Shown: positions 32,711 to 44,000 of the stretch, piece by piece
Numbering within the stretch: position 1 is the stretch's first letter
How the letters are laid out: every line of letters begins with the position of its first letter
From: Elephas maximus indicus
Lineage: Eukaryota > Chordata > Mammalia > Proboscidea > Elephantidae
NCBI RefSeq assembly: GCF_024166365.1
Contig: NC_064823.1
Coordinates: 3,342,924-3,406,923 of the forward strand
Length of the DNA stretch: 64,000 bases
Direction: 5' to 3'
Program-made: the position numbers and the translations under genes
Notes under the pieces: generated by a model
What the model saw: the letters and a program-made list of their open reading frames with translations, nothing else
The model's database searches: none
Told to the model about the DNA's origin: nothing

Positions 32711-34035
32711 TTAATCCTTAATATTGGTTTGATTTCTGAACACGCCAGCTAGCAGCATGTGCTGCAAAGACCTATATAGACATATATTATGTCATAAAAA
32801 TTAATTTTGTTTTTGAGCATTATATAACAACCATTGACAAAACATTAGTAAAAATAAAATTTGGAAATCACTAGTCGGAAAATATGTTTTTAGCATAGGA
32901 TGACTGAATATAACATGCAGAGAATATAAAACTATAAAGATGATTTTACAGTACGGGTCTTTTATTGTAATCCTTAATCTTCCTTTATATCCCTTCCCTT
33001 ATAACTATGCCACCCACCAACCTCTTTTTACCACACTCTTCTCTTGATCCCTTGAGAGTTTCCTTAATTTGTATTTACTAGATAGCAACTGATTTTTTTA
33101 TTTTTTATCTACAAAGCTTTATTAGGCGGTCATTGGAGCATCTTTGTGTGATTTGTTTGTGTGTGTGTGTGTGTTACTTTAGTCAGATCCAGTGACTGAC
33201 TGTCCCTGTGCTCCTTCGCAAAGCTGCTTGAAGACCTTTCAGACCAGTTTGGGTCTGGAGTTGGGGAGGCTGATGTGAGGAGAGGGTTGTGGCCAGCCAA
33301 GCCGACAACTGAGGATTTATGAAAAGTGCAATGGCCTATTAGAGTTTGGGTGTCAGAGGGCGAGAATACACATGGTTTCTGTGTTTTTACGTCCATTGAG
33401 TTTCCTGCCTGTATACACGGTGGAGTGTTTTGTTTCACCCCCTGTGCCCTGCGACCTAACGAGTGCCAGCACACACTGTAGCAGCGGACAGGGACGAGGG
33501 TCACAATTTATCAGTCTAAGTTGGAGGGGACCTTTGTTTTCCTCCCTTTAGCTAAAGGAGCATTGGTAACAGGGTAAAGGCTTGGTGCTGTAGTTGTTTC
33601 TGTACAGTGAAAAAAGAAACAATATTTCAATCTGTCCTGAGCCAGGCTGCCTCCCTAAAATCAACAGCTAAGAACACAACCTCTCAAGATAAATACAGAA
33701 GGGGAAGAAAGAAGCCTCTCCATTTAAAAACGCTTGCCTTCACGTGCGGCCCTTTTCTCTCTGGCCCTTGCCTGCGTTTAGTTCTGGCTCTCTCTGTAGA
33801 AATCAGATGCCACAGTCCAGGGGAGAAGCTCTTTCACAGGGAAAACAAAAGGCAGCTGTCACTTTCATCCCAAGCTCCCTGATAACATTCCAGCAGAGTT
33901 CCTTTTTCTGGAGATGAAATAAGAACCCTGGCAGGCCCTCTTGACTGGCCACATAAATCATTTGTAGTAATTGCTCTGAGAGGAGAGCCTCTCAGGCTCC
34001 TCAGAGAAAGGGGGGAAACCATACACCGGAGCTCT

Positions 34036-34105
34036 CATTCTCCCTCCCCCTCCCTCCCCCTCCCTCCCCCTCCCTCCCCCTCCCTCTCCCTCCCTCTCTC
34101 TCCGT
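34036..34105. repeat. (CCCTCC)n polypyrimidine tract
   Basis: About five units of CCCTCCCCCTC-type repeat pass into CTCTCT. It is a long pyrimidine/purine strand-asymmetric tract. Confidence 0.9.
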
Positions 34106-34523
34106 CTCTCTCTCACCCGAGCACTGTGCCATCCTCACTAGTTTGTCCCACATACACACACCCACCCACATGCATGCCCCTCAGGGTTCACTAAGGGGAG
34201 TTACCCACACTAGGGTGGGCTCAGTGAGCCATATTAAAAAAAAAACATGGCACAGAATATAATAATCAGTTTTATGTTTCCCTCTCTCTGAGGTTGAGCC
34301 AACTTAAATTCCTCTGCAGTGGAGTTTGGGAGGGGAGACTGGGAGTGTTGACAGAAAAAGTAGGAGGGAGAGAACACAAAGGTAAGAGTGGGAATGCTTA
34401 TGATTTGGCTTCGTTTGGCTTATCCATTGCAGTGTGTTCTGTAATGTGTCACCTGCCTCCTCTTTGCCTTTTCTGGTGAGTACTGAGATGTGGTTGTAAA
34501 AATTCCCATGCACGTGACCTGGG

Positions 34524-34556
34524 AGCTGCTGCCGCTGCTGCCGCTGCTGCTGGGGC
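34524..34556. repeat. GCTGCCGCTGCT trinucleotide-type repeat
   Basis: Ten contiguous GCN-type triplets (CTGCTGCCGCTGCTGCCGCT and on). No supported gene surrounds it. Confidence 0.85.
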
Positions 34557-35299
34557 TTGGCACTCTACTAAGGACCCAACTCTCAAAAGCCACAAAGCTA
34601 TAATATCCCTTCCCCTCTGTGGCCAATAAAGATAGTGATAATCAAATAACAGGGCTTAGAAGTGGTATGGTGCCTGCAGCAGTTGGCCACAGCCTGGTGA
34701 TGTACACCCTCCCTTGTACGCTGATGTATGTTCATTGAATATATTGAGGCCAGCAGAGACATTGGCGGGGGGCTTTCTCAGGCACACACAGCTGCTTGAA
34801 GAAAGAATAGATGGCTATAAGAATGAATACATGAATGGATAGATGGATGAATGAATGAAGGATGAGTATTGTGTTATTGAACAGAGCTTGAAAAGCCAGG
34901 AAAACTGCAGAGCCTCTCTGAGAGATAAACTCCTGATCCCTCTCCACACACGAGAGTTGTCCTCAGCATTATGCCCGAGGATAGAGAAGAGAAAGTGAGG
35001 AAAGGGCAGAGCTAGGTATGAATGGAGGAGTGTATGTTTCCCTGCTCCGTCCTTTAGCCCTGGCTGTAAATCAGTCCTACCCCCTACCCCCCACCATGAA
35101 CATGGGACCTACTAAACCAAAATCCATGATATTTATTTTGTTTGATAAGAAAAAAATATCAAACTCGAAGTGCATCTGTTAGGTGTTCTACACCCGTGTG
35201 CCCAGAGCCCATTTCACCTGTGTCAAACTGAGAATGAAATCAGCCTGATATTTTGTATTTCCCAGTCTATTTGATACCAAGTCTCCAACTTTGAAAAAG

Positions 35300-35515
35300 G
35301 AGCTCTGACGGCCAGTGATTAAAGTGTTCAGCTGCTGACTGAAAGGTTGGCGGTTCGAACCCACCAGCCACCCTGTGGGAGAGTGACGTGGCAGTCTGCT
35401 GCTGTGAAGATTTACAGCCTTGGAAACCCTAGGGCACAGCCTTCCTCGGTCCTGTAGCGTTGCTATGAGTTGGAATCGACTCGACAGCAGTGAGTTTGGG
35501 GGAGAGGGTGTTTGG
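35300..35515 (+). mobile_element. AfroSINE, long type
   Basis: Head GAGCTCTGACGGCCAGTG, B-box relic GGCGGTTCGAACCCACC and tail GAGTTGGAATCGACTCGACA. AACTTTGAAA at 35,287-35,296 and 35,521-35,530 is the target duplication. Confidence 0.92.
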
Positions 35516-35530
35516 TATCTAACTTTGAAA

Positions 35531-35949
35531 GGAGAGAAAGCTAGTATTGGCAAAAAATTTATATTTCACCTGGTTTTTACCCCAGACGTAAAACTAGGTG
35601 TGTTCCTGCACAACTCATTTCTGCCACTGAGCAGCTGAGCATTTGAGGATACACGTGTACCCACTGGAGGTGTCCCATGGAGTCCGAGCTCACCCATCCT
35701 TGCTTGGATCTCTCTCTTACCCGCCCCTCCATAATCTGTGATTCCTCTCTTGGCTGTCAAGTCAGTTATTACAGAGCAGCATAAGTATTTACACTGAACC
35801 AAAGCTGATGTCTGTGCACGATCAAACACGTACATGTATTTTAAGGGTTTCAGGTTCAGGGCTTCTCACATACAGGTCAGTAAATTTTTGCTTTAATCTA
35901 CAAGGTCAGTTTAGGTTGGAAGTAATAAACTCCATCACACGTGCAAAAA
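35531..35949. other. Single-copy sequence, no gene seen
   Basis: Short frames on both strands; none has a domain. Confidence 0.5.
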
Positions 35950-36130
35950 AACTAGTAATAATGGTTTATATTTGTGTAGGGCTTTACAGTTTGCAAAGCA
36001 GCTTTCTTGTCTGTTGCTGTTTTTAAACTGAAGAAACCAAAACCTAGACAGAGTTCAGTGATTTGGCCAGGGTCACACAGCAAGTGAGTGACAGCAACAG
36101 GACTGGAAGCAAGGTGGCGGGACAGCTAAC
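35950..36130 (-). mobile_element. MIR-type SINE relic
   Basis: GGCCAGGGTCACACAGCAAG and GTGACAGCAACAGGACTGG are the complement of the MIR core and head. The upstream GTGTAGGGCTTTACAGTTTG fits as well. Confidence 0.65.
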
Positions 36131-36258
36131 CTCGTTTGTCACAGAGTATATATCGTCTCTAAATTATCGTGGTGACTTTTAACAAATTACTTTTACGTAA
36201 TATTTTAATCATTTAAAAATCTGTACATTTTAGAAATTTAAAAAATAATAATAAAAAA

Positions 36259-36330
36259 AACAGTGCCGTGGAGTCAATTCTGACTCATAGCAACCCTGTA
36301 GGACAGAGTAGAACTGCCCCATAGAGTTTT
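36259..36330 (-). mobile_element. AfroSINE, 5'-truncated
   Basis: Only the tail half is present (GCCGTGGAGTCAATTCTGAC to AGAACTGCCCCATAGAG). The head is absent. Confidence 0.88.
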
Positions 36331-36479
36331 TTTTAAATCATGTATGATCCTGTCATCCAAGATAATCTGATATCACTTGGAATCGATTGATTCCAGTCAT
36401 TTTTTATGCTCATCAGTCTGTTAAGGCTTTGATTTATACAATATTAAGTCATACAGCATTTGGTTTTGTCTCTGACTTT

Positions 36480-37260
36480 TTTCACCTTTTTTATTGAGAG
36501 TTTTCTGCTTTGTCATTAAACATTACTTGTAAAACGTGATTTTTAATGCCTGCATAATTTCCTATGGTATGGCTTTGCCATAAATTATTTAAAATTCAGT
36601 CTATCTCCTATTGTCAAACGTTTTTGCTGTTTACCTTTTTATTGTTTATGAACATCCTTGTAAGCAAACCAGTGGAGTTGCTGATTGTTTCTGTAGTAAG
36701 CATTCAGAGAAGAGGAACTGCTGGGTTGAAGGTTATCAACAATTTTTTAGGATCTTGACATGTATTATGTAATTGGTTTCTAAAAAGACTTCATCAATTT
36801 ATATACCCATCTGAGTGAGCACTCCTAGCATGTCCTTTCCAGTTTTGAGAATTATGACTTCTCAAACATTTTTTTGTAATATCGTAGTGAAAAAATGCAT
36901 TTTTATGTTTTAATCTGCATGTGTGTGATCATTAGTGAGATTAAACACCTTTGTTGAGAATTATTGGCTAAATTGTACCTTTCTTTTATAAACTGCCTTT
37001 TAATCATGCCTGCTGTCCATTTTTAGATTAAGATATGTATTTCCTCTTTTTAAAATATTACATATTATAAATTTCCATTTTTGTTACAAATATTTTATCC
37101 CAGATTTTATTCTGCCTCAGCTTCTAAGGGTTTTTTTATGTCTAGTTTTTAAATTTTTATGTAATTATAACCACTTCCTTTGTAACTTTTATTCGTTTTG
37201 TACTTAGGAAGACTTGTTCTATAATGCCATCATTACATATTGACTTTTTAATGTTTTTTA
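36480..37260. mobile_element. L1M-like ancient LINE 3' relic
   Basis: GAACATCCTTGTAAGCAAAC, AGAGGAACTGCTGGGTTGAA, ATATACCCATCTGAGTGAGC and CCTTTTAATCATGCCTGC follow the familiar order of an old L1 3' region. It is highly diverged and AT-rich, with no coding capacity. Confidence 0.5.
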
Positions 37261-37465
37261 CATTTAACCGTATACTTTTCTGGAATATATTTTGGTGTTG
37301 TTGTGAGGTGCAATTCTAACTTTATATTTTTCCCCAACTTTTGCCTTTTTAATAATTCTTCCTTTCTCCATACTTTTAACATATAATGAATTCTTAAGGT
37401 CTCTTTCTGGACTATCATTGACCTACCTTCCATTGATCTAGCAATTCTTACACTAAGAGCTTTAT

Positions 37466-37638
37466 CCAAAACCAAACCCATTGCCATCTAGTCGATTCCG
37501 ACTTACAGCGACCCTATAGGACAGAGTAGAATGGCCCCATAGGATTTCCAAGGAGCACCTGGTGGATTTGAACTGGTGACCTTTTGGTTAACAGCCAACC
37601 TCTTAACTCTTAACTGCTATGCCACCAGGGTTCCCAAT
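37466..37638 (-). mobile_element. AfroSINE, short type
   Basis: Plus-strand CCAAACCCATTGCCATCTAG to CCACCAGGGTTCCC. AGCTTTAT at 37,458-37,465 and 37,639-37,646 is the target duplication. CTCTTAACTCTTAACTGC shows an 8-base tandem duplication in the head. Confidence 0.92.
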
Positions 37639-37646
37639 AGCTTTAT

Positions 37647-38489
37647 AGTAGGTTTCAATACTTCACATTCTTCTTTAGCTCCTCCTCCCAGCTTATTTTC
37701 CCAAAATAACTACAAAAACATTTCATTAAGTTCCTAAATGAATCCTTCTGGAATGTTGACTTGAATTACATTAAATCTATAGAATAATTTGAGAAATTAC
37801 TTCTTTACAGTATACAGTCTTTCCATTCAGAAATAAGAAATTTATCTCCCTTCACTCAAGTCTTCTTTTATGATTCTCTAATTTTCTTCATATAGTTCCT
37901 ATTCATTCCTTATTAAGGTTATTCTGGGGTAACTCAAGTGTTTAATTACTTCTGTTTCTGAAATCATTGCAGAGTGGCATTTTAAAAAGGAGGGTACTGA
38001 TTAGCTAAATTGCGGTTAAAAAAACTATGAGAAAACCCAACAGAACCTGACAAGCTAGAAGTCATTAGTAATTAAATAATTTACATCTAAAAAATAATTG
38101 GATTAAATTAACCTATTTTAAGGTATTATTCCTCAGACAAGAAATGTCCAGCTGTTGTTCTTGAGTTGCCGTCAGTGACTGTCCCTAATAATATACCACT
38201 CCTAGTCAGTGAGTGAGAAATAAATGAGCTTCATGCCCATAATAAATGAATTTTTAAACAATTGCTATTTGCCATTACTAAATTGTAACGTTCTTGATAC
38301 ATTACTCACCAGTGCTAAAGTCACACTTCTAGCAGAAGCCAAGTCTCAGGCCTTAGCCCAGTATAATTTTTCTTATGATTTCTCAAAACACACCTTTTTC
38401 TAATGCGAAAATGAATATTTTAGTGTAATAAATAGTATTTAAATTTACACACACAGACAAGAGTATATGTGTGTATGTAAACAGAAGGA
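37647..38489. other. AT-rich single-copy sequence, no gene seen
   Basis: Possibly continues the old LINE on its left (TTCCATTCAGAAATAAGAAA), but I cannot place it. No exon recognised. Confidence 0.45.
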
Positions 38490-38691
38490 TTCCTAGGTGG
38501 CTCAAAAGGTTTATGCTCTATTGCTAACCTAAAAAGTTGGTGGTTCGAACCCACCCAGTGGTACCATGGAAGAAAAGGCCTGGCAATCTGCCTCCATAAA
38601 GACCACAACCAAGAAAACCCTGTGGAACACTTCTACTCTGTAACACACGGGGTCGCCGCGAGTCCTAATCAACTCCACAGCAACTAATAAC
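38490..38691 (+). mobile_element. AfroSINE, long type
   Basis: Head TCCTAGGTGGCTCAAAAGG, B-box relic GGTGGTTCGAACCCACC and tail CGAGTCCTAATCAACTCCAC. It ends in CTAATAACGACAAGG, an RTE-type tail. AAGGAT on both sides. Confidence 0.88.
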
Positions 38692-39279
38692 GACAAGGAT
38701 GTGCACAGGGCGGATTACAGAATTTTAGAGCATAACCAGGTTGAAAATCGACCAGCCCGAGCCTCTAGTCTGAGCTGGGATTCACAAGCTCCCGGTCACT
38801 GCTGGTGAGATGATGCTCTGTGTGTGCATGTCTCCAAGGGAGAGTCCGTGGCCGAATCTCCCGTGATTGCCAACCATCTGTGATTCTAAACACAGTTGAG
38901 AAGGACTGAGCTACTCCAACTCTTTTGTTCATCCAATGAAGAAACGAAAGCCCAAACTGTCGAGGACCTGGGGCCACAGCTCCTCGGGGCAGAGCCAGCG
39001 CAGGGAGTCAGGGCTCCTGCTGCCCAGCTTTTCCTGCCCCACCCTCCTGCCCTGCCCCACCCTCCTGCACACCAGATGTGAGTGTTCTGTCATGTCCCCG
39101 CACACCCAGGGACCTTCATCGTGTGAGTGGGGTGTGGTGGCACTAGTAGGAAATGTAGATGTGGATCTGGACTCACCAGTTTTGTGACTCTGGGCAAGTT
39201 ACTCAACTCTGGCCTCAATTTCCTCTTCTATGAATGTGACCTATCAAAAGCCCTTAAGAAGTAGGGATTTTAAGAGACT
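38692..39279. other. Single-copy sequence with MIR fragment, no gene seen
   Basis: 39,150-39,240 matches MIR plus strand (TTTTGTGACTCTGGGCAAGT). An 18-bp unit CTGCCCCACCCTCCTGCC is doubled near 39,035-39,070. Overlapping frames here (38,765-39,187) show no domain. Confidence 0.5.
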
Positions 39280-39385
39280 ATGCACTCCTTGGAAACTCTG
39301 CGGGGCAGTTCTACTCTGTCCTGTAGGGTCGCTATGAGTCAGAATGGACGGCACTGAGTTTTTTTGTGTTTTTTTGGTTTTTATA
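39280..39385 (+). mobile_element. AfroSINE, 5'-truncated
   Basis: Begins inside the body (GCACTCCTTGGAAACTCTGC) and keeps the tail (GAGTCAGAATGGACGGCAC) and T/G-rich end. The head is absent. Confidence 0.88.
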
Positions 39386-39679
39386 ATGAGATGTACGTAC
39401 ACATACGCCCAGGTACTTTATAAACTGTAAAGTGCTAGGGTGTTAGTATTATTTTCATCCTGGCTGTGGGGAAACTGAGGTGACATGAGCACATTGGAGG
39501 CATGTGGCAGCGTTGGTGTGTTCAGCTGCCACCTTTTCCACAGCAAGCCTTTCACCCTCCACCAGAGCTGGCCTTGCTGCACTAATTAGCCCTCTGCACG
39601 CCTTTGATAGCAAACGTGATCGTTAACTTACACATGTCTCCCAAACACTTGCTGGACAGCTAGATAGCAGTAGATAGAT

Positions 39680-39918
39680 GGCTGCTCTCAGGTTGACTCC
39701 GACTCATGGCAGCCTCATGTACCACAGAAGGAAACGTCGCCTGGTCCTTCGGCGTCCTCACGATCACCATCACGTGCAAGCCCATCATTGCGGCTATGAT
39801 GCCAGCTCATCTCACTGAGGGCCTCCCTTGCCCGCGCTGACCCTGTACCTCATCAAACATGATGTTCTCCTCCAGTTATTGATCCCTGCTGAGGACATGT
39901 CCAAAGCAAGTGAGTCAG
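39680..39918 (-). mobile_element. RTE-type LINE 3' fragment
   Basis: The plus strand reads the complement of an afrotherian RTE 3' region: GGTTGACTCCGACTCATGGC, CGCCTGGTCCTTCGGCGTCC, TCATCTCACTGAGGGCCTCC, AAACATGATGTTCTCCTCCA and GAGGACATGTCCAAAGCAAG. Its last 40 bases are the same motif as the AfroSINE tail, consistent with SINE-LINE 3' sharing. Confidence 0.65.
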
Positions 39919-40125
39919 TGTTCTGCTGTGATTCATAAGGTTTTCACTGGCTAATTTTCAGAAGCAGATCACCAGGCCTTCCTTCCTAGTCTGTCTTAGT
40001 CTGGAAGTTCTGCTAAAACCTGTCCACCACGGGCAACCCTGCCGGAATTTGAAACACCAGTGGCATAGCTTCCAGCATCACAGCAACATGCCAGCCACCT
40101 CAGGACGACGCACTCACGGATGGGT
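39919..40125 (-). mobile_element. tRNA-Gly-headed retroposon, partial
   Basis: AAGGTTTTCACTGGCTAATT, AGCAGATCACCAGGCCTTCC, TAGTCTGTCTTAGTCTGG and CTAAAACCTG are the complement of the body seen at 9,891-10,225. The tRNA-like head itself is lost or too diverged. Confidence 0.65.
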
Positions 40126-40189
40126 GGTGCCATAAAATTTTAAATTTTCCAAAAATGGTAACTTGTAACATTTGAAAGATTATGGTAAC

Positions 40190-40705
40190 TGTCTTGGTTA
40201 TCTCGTGTTGCGATAACAGAAATACCACAAGCGGATGGCTCTAACAAACAGAATGTGTTCTCTCACAGTCTAGGAGGTTAGAAGCCTAAATTCAGGGTGC
40301 CAGCTCCAAGGGAAGGCTTTCTCTCTGTCGGTTCTGGGGGAAGGTCCTTGTCATCAGTCTTCCCCTGGTTGAGGAGTTTCTCAGCATGGGAACCTTGGGT
40401 CCAAAGGACGTGCTGTGCCCCTGGTGCATCTTTCTTTGTGGTATGAGGTTCCCCTGTCTCTCTGCATGCTTCTGTTTTGTATCTCAAAAGAGACTAACTC
40501 AAGACACTGCCTAATCTTGTAGATTGAGTCCTGCGTCATGAACAGAGCTGCTTCTAGTCCTGTCTCATTAACATCATAGAGATAGGATTTACAATACATG
40601 GGAAAATCACATCAGATGACAAAATGATGGACGATTACACAATACTGGGAATCATGGCCTAGCCAAGTTGAATATTTTGGGGGAAAAAGAATTCAGTCCA
40701 TGACA
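40190..40705 (-). mobile_element. MaLR (MLT1-like) solo LTR, complete
   Basis: On the plus strand it starts TGTCTTGGTTATC and ends CAGTCCATGACA, so both ends carry TG...CA. It is bordered by a 5-bp duplication GTAAC (40,185-40,189; 40,706-40,710). Internal words (GAAATACCACAAGCGGATGG, CTCATTAACATCATAGAG) match the diverged copy at 24,986-25,398. No internal retroviral region is present. It ends about 30 bp from the satellite-bearing SINE. Confidence 0.8.
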
Positions 40706-40755
40706 GTAACCTTCCCCCCTCCGTTTTTTTAATTCTTTTGGTTGTTGCTGTGGTT

Positions 40756-41004
40756 GGGCACCACTGGGTGGAATCCGACTCAGGTGTCACAGAGTACAAC
40801 TGCCACGGAGGTTTTTTCACTGGTATTTCGTTGTTGCTGTTGTCGGGCACCACTGGGTGGACTCCAACTCACGTGTCACAGAGCAAAACTGCCTCGGAGC
40901 TTTTTTCACTGCTATTTGGTTATTCCTGTTGTCGGGAACCGCTGGGTGGACTCCAACTCACGTGTCACAGAGTAGAACTGCCGCATAGGTTCTCCTTGGC
41001 TGTG
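40756..41004 (-). repeat. Diverged ancestral units at the left edge of the array (89-bp spacing)
   Basis: The anchor GGGCACC/GGGAACC occurs at 40,756, 40,845 and 40,934, spaced 89 bp. From 40,934 to the next anchor at 41,005 the spacing is 71 bp. The 89-bp units keep SINE-like sequence lost from the 71-bp unit (GTTGTTGCTGTTG and TTTTTTCACTG) and are closer to ordinary SINE (GTGTCACAGAG, where the 71-bp unit has GTGTGACGGAG). Confidence 0.9.
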
Positions 41005-44000
41005 GGGCACGGCTGGGTGGACTCCGACTCCCGTGTGACGGAGTAGAACTGCCGCATAGGTTCTCCTTGGCTGTGGGGCACGGCTGGGTGGACTCCGACC
41101 CCCGTGTGACGGAGTAGAACTGCCGCGTAGGTTCTCCGTGGCTGTCGGGCACCGCTGGGTGGACTCCGACCCCCGTGTGACGGAGTAGAACTGCCGCGTA
41201 GGTTCTCCTTGGCTGTGGGGCACGGCTGGGTGGACTCCGACTCCCGTGTGACGGAGTAGAACTGCCGCATAGGTTCTCCTTGGCTGTGGGGCACGGCTGG
41301 GTGGACTCCGACTCCCGTGTGACGGAGTAGAACTGCCGCGTAGGTTCTCCGTGGGTGTCGGGCACCGCTGGGTGGACTCCGACCCCCGTGTGACGGAGTA
41401 GAACTGCCGCGTAGGTTCTCCGTGGGTGTCGGGCACCGCTGGGTGGACTCCGACTCCCGTGTGACGGAGTAGAACTGCCGCGTAGGTTCTCCGTGGGTGT
41501 CGGGCACCGCTGGGTGGACTCCGACTCCCGTGTGACGGAGTACAACTGCCGCGTAGGTTCTCCGTGGGTGTCGGGCACCGCTGGGTGGACTCCGACCCCC
41601 GTGTGACGGAGTAGAACTGCCGCGTAGGTTCTCCGTGGGTGTCGGGCACCGCTGGGTGGACTCCGACCCCCGTGTGACGGAGTAGAACTGCCGCGTAGGT
41701 TCTCCGTGGGTGTCGGGCACCGCTGGGTGGACTCCGACTCCCGTGTGACGGAGTAGAACTGCCGCGTAGGTTCTCCGTGGGTGTCGGGCACCGCTGGGTG
41801 GACTCCGACCCCCGTGTGACGGAGTAGAACTGCCCCGTAGGTTCTCCGTGGCTGTCGGGCACCGCTGGGTGGACTCCGACTCCCGTGTGACGGAGTAGAA
41901 CTGCCGCGTAGGTTCTCCTTGGCTGTCGGGCACCGCTGGGTGGACTCCGACCCCCGTGTGACGGGGTAGAACTGCCGCGTAGGTTCTCCTTGGCTGTCGG
42001 GCACCGCTGGGTGGACTCCGACCCCCGTGTGACGGAGTAGAACTGCCGCGTAGGTTCTCCGTGGGTGTCGGGCACCAATGGGTGGACTCCGACCCCCGTG
42101 TGACGGAGTAGAACTGCCGCGTAGGTTCTCCTTGGCTGTCGGGCACCGCTGGGTGGACTCCGACTCCCGTGTGACGGAGTAGAACTGCCGCGTAGGTTCT
42201 CCGTGGCTGTCGGGCACCGCTGGGTGGACTCCGACTCCCGTGTGACGGGGTAGAACTGCCGCGTAGGTTCTCCTTGGCTGTCGGGCACCGCTGGGTGGAC
42301 TCCGACCCCCGTGTGACGGAGTAGAACTGCCGCGTAGGTTCTCCGTGGGTGTCGGGCACCAATGGGTGGACTCCGACCCCCGTGTGACGGAGTAGAACTG
42401 CCGCGTAGGTTCTCCTTGGCTGTCGGGCACCGCTGGGTGGACTCCGACCCCCGTGTGACGGAGTAGAACTGCCGCGTAGGTTCTCCTTGGCTGTCGGGCA
42501 CCGCTGGGTGGACTCCGACTCCCGTGTGATGGAGTAGAACTGCCGCGTAGGTTCTCCGTGGCTGTCGGGCACCGCTGGGTGGACTCCGACTCCCGTGTGA
42601 CGGAGTAGAACTGCCGCGAAGGTTCTCCGTGGGTGTCGGGCACCGCTGGGTGGACTCCGACCCCCGTGTGACGGAGTAGAACTGCCGCGTAGGTTCTCCG
42701 TGGGTGTCGGGCACCGCTGGGTGGACTCCGACTCCCGTGTGACGGAGTAGAACTGCCGCGTAGGTTCTCCGTGGCTGTCGGGCACCGCTGGGTGGACTCC
42801 GACCCCCGTGTGACGGAGTAGAACTGCCGCGTAGGTTCTCCGTGGGTGTCGGGCACCGCTGGGTGGACTCCGACCCCCGTGTGACGGAGTAGAACTGCCG
42901 CGTAGGTTCTCCGTGGGTGTCGGGCACCACTGGGTGGACTCCGACTCCCGTGTGACGGAGTAGAACTGCCGCGTAGATTCTCCTTGGCTGTCGCGCACCG
43001 CTGGGTGGACTCCGACTCCCGTGTTACGGAGTAGAACTGCCGCGTAGGTTCTCCGTGGGTGTCGGGCACCGCTGGGTGGACTCCGACCCCCGTGTGACGG
43101 AGTAGAACTGCCGCGTAGGTTCTCCGTGGGTGTCGGGCACCGCTGGGTGGACTCCGACCCCCGTGTGACGGAGTAGAACTGCCGCGTAGGTTCTCCGTGG
43201 CTGTCGGGCACCGCTGGGTGGACTCCGACCCCCGTGTGACGGAGTAGAACTGCCGCGTAGGTTCTCCGTGGCTGTCGGGCACCGCTGGGTGGACTCCGAC
43301 TCCCGTGTGACGGAGTAGAACTACCCCGTAGGTTCTCCGTGGGTGTCGGGCACCGCTGGGTGGACTCCGACCCCCGTGTGACGGAGTAGAACTGCCGCGT
43401 AGGTTCTCCGTGGGTGTCGGGCACCGCTGGGTGGACTCCGACCCCCGTGTGACGGAGTAGAACTGCCGCGTAGGTTCTCCGTGCGTGTCGGGCACCGCTG
43501 GGTGGACTCCGACCCCGTGTGACGGAGTAGAACTGCCCCGTAGGTTCTCCGTGGGTGTCGGGCACCGCTGGGTGGACTCCGACCCCGTGTGACGGAGTAG
43601 AACTGCCCCGTAGGTTCTCCGTGGGTGTCGGGCACCGCTGGGTGGACTCCGACTCCCGTGTGACGGAGTAGAACTGCCCCGTAGGTTCTCCGTGGGTGTC
43701 GGGCACCGCTGGGTGGACTCCAACCCCCGTGTGACGGAGTAGAACTGCCCCGTAGGTTCTCCGTGGGTGTCGGGCACCGCTGGGTGGACTCCGACCCCCG
43801 TGTGACGGAGTAGAAGTGCCGCGTAGGTTCTCCGTGGCTGTCGGGCACCGCTGGGTGGACTCCGACCCCCGTGTGACGGAGTAGAACTGCCGCGTAGGTT
43901 CTCCGTGGGTGTCGGGCACCGCTGGGTGGACTCCGACCCCCGTGTGACGGAGTAGAACTGCCGCGTAGGTTCTCCTTGGCTGTCGGGCACCGCTGGGTGG

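Larger units (their letters stand above)
32711..35286. other. Mostly single-copy sequence, no gene seen
   Basis: A 124-codon minus frame at 33,130-33,504 is followed on that strand by AATAAA (33,118-33,123), but it has no recognised domain and its 3' part is a translated CA repeat. Simple repeats at 34,036-34,105 and 34,524-34,556 and a GAAT-rich run near 34,820-34,865 are present. Nothing else was recognised. Confidence 0.45.

Noticed and set aside
33130-33504. 124-codon minus frame followed by AATAAA (33,118-33,123) as a small gene or retropseudogene
   Set aside because: No recognised domain, its C-terminal part is a translated CA microsatellite, and there is no A-tail or target duplication.
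34524-34556. GCN triplet run as a coding polyalanine or polyglutamine tract
   Set aside because: The surrounding frames are short and lack any domain, so there is no support for coding.
38150-38190. AfroSINE tail (GTTGTTCTTGAGTTGCCGTC)
   Set aside because: Only about 20 bases resemble the family and the rest does not align; too short to call.
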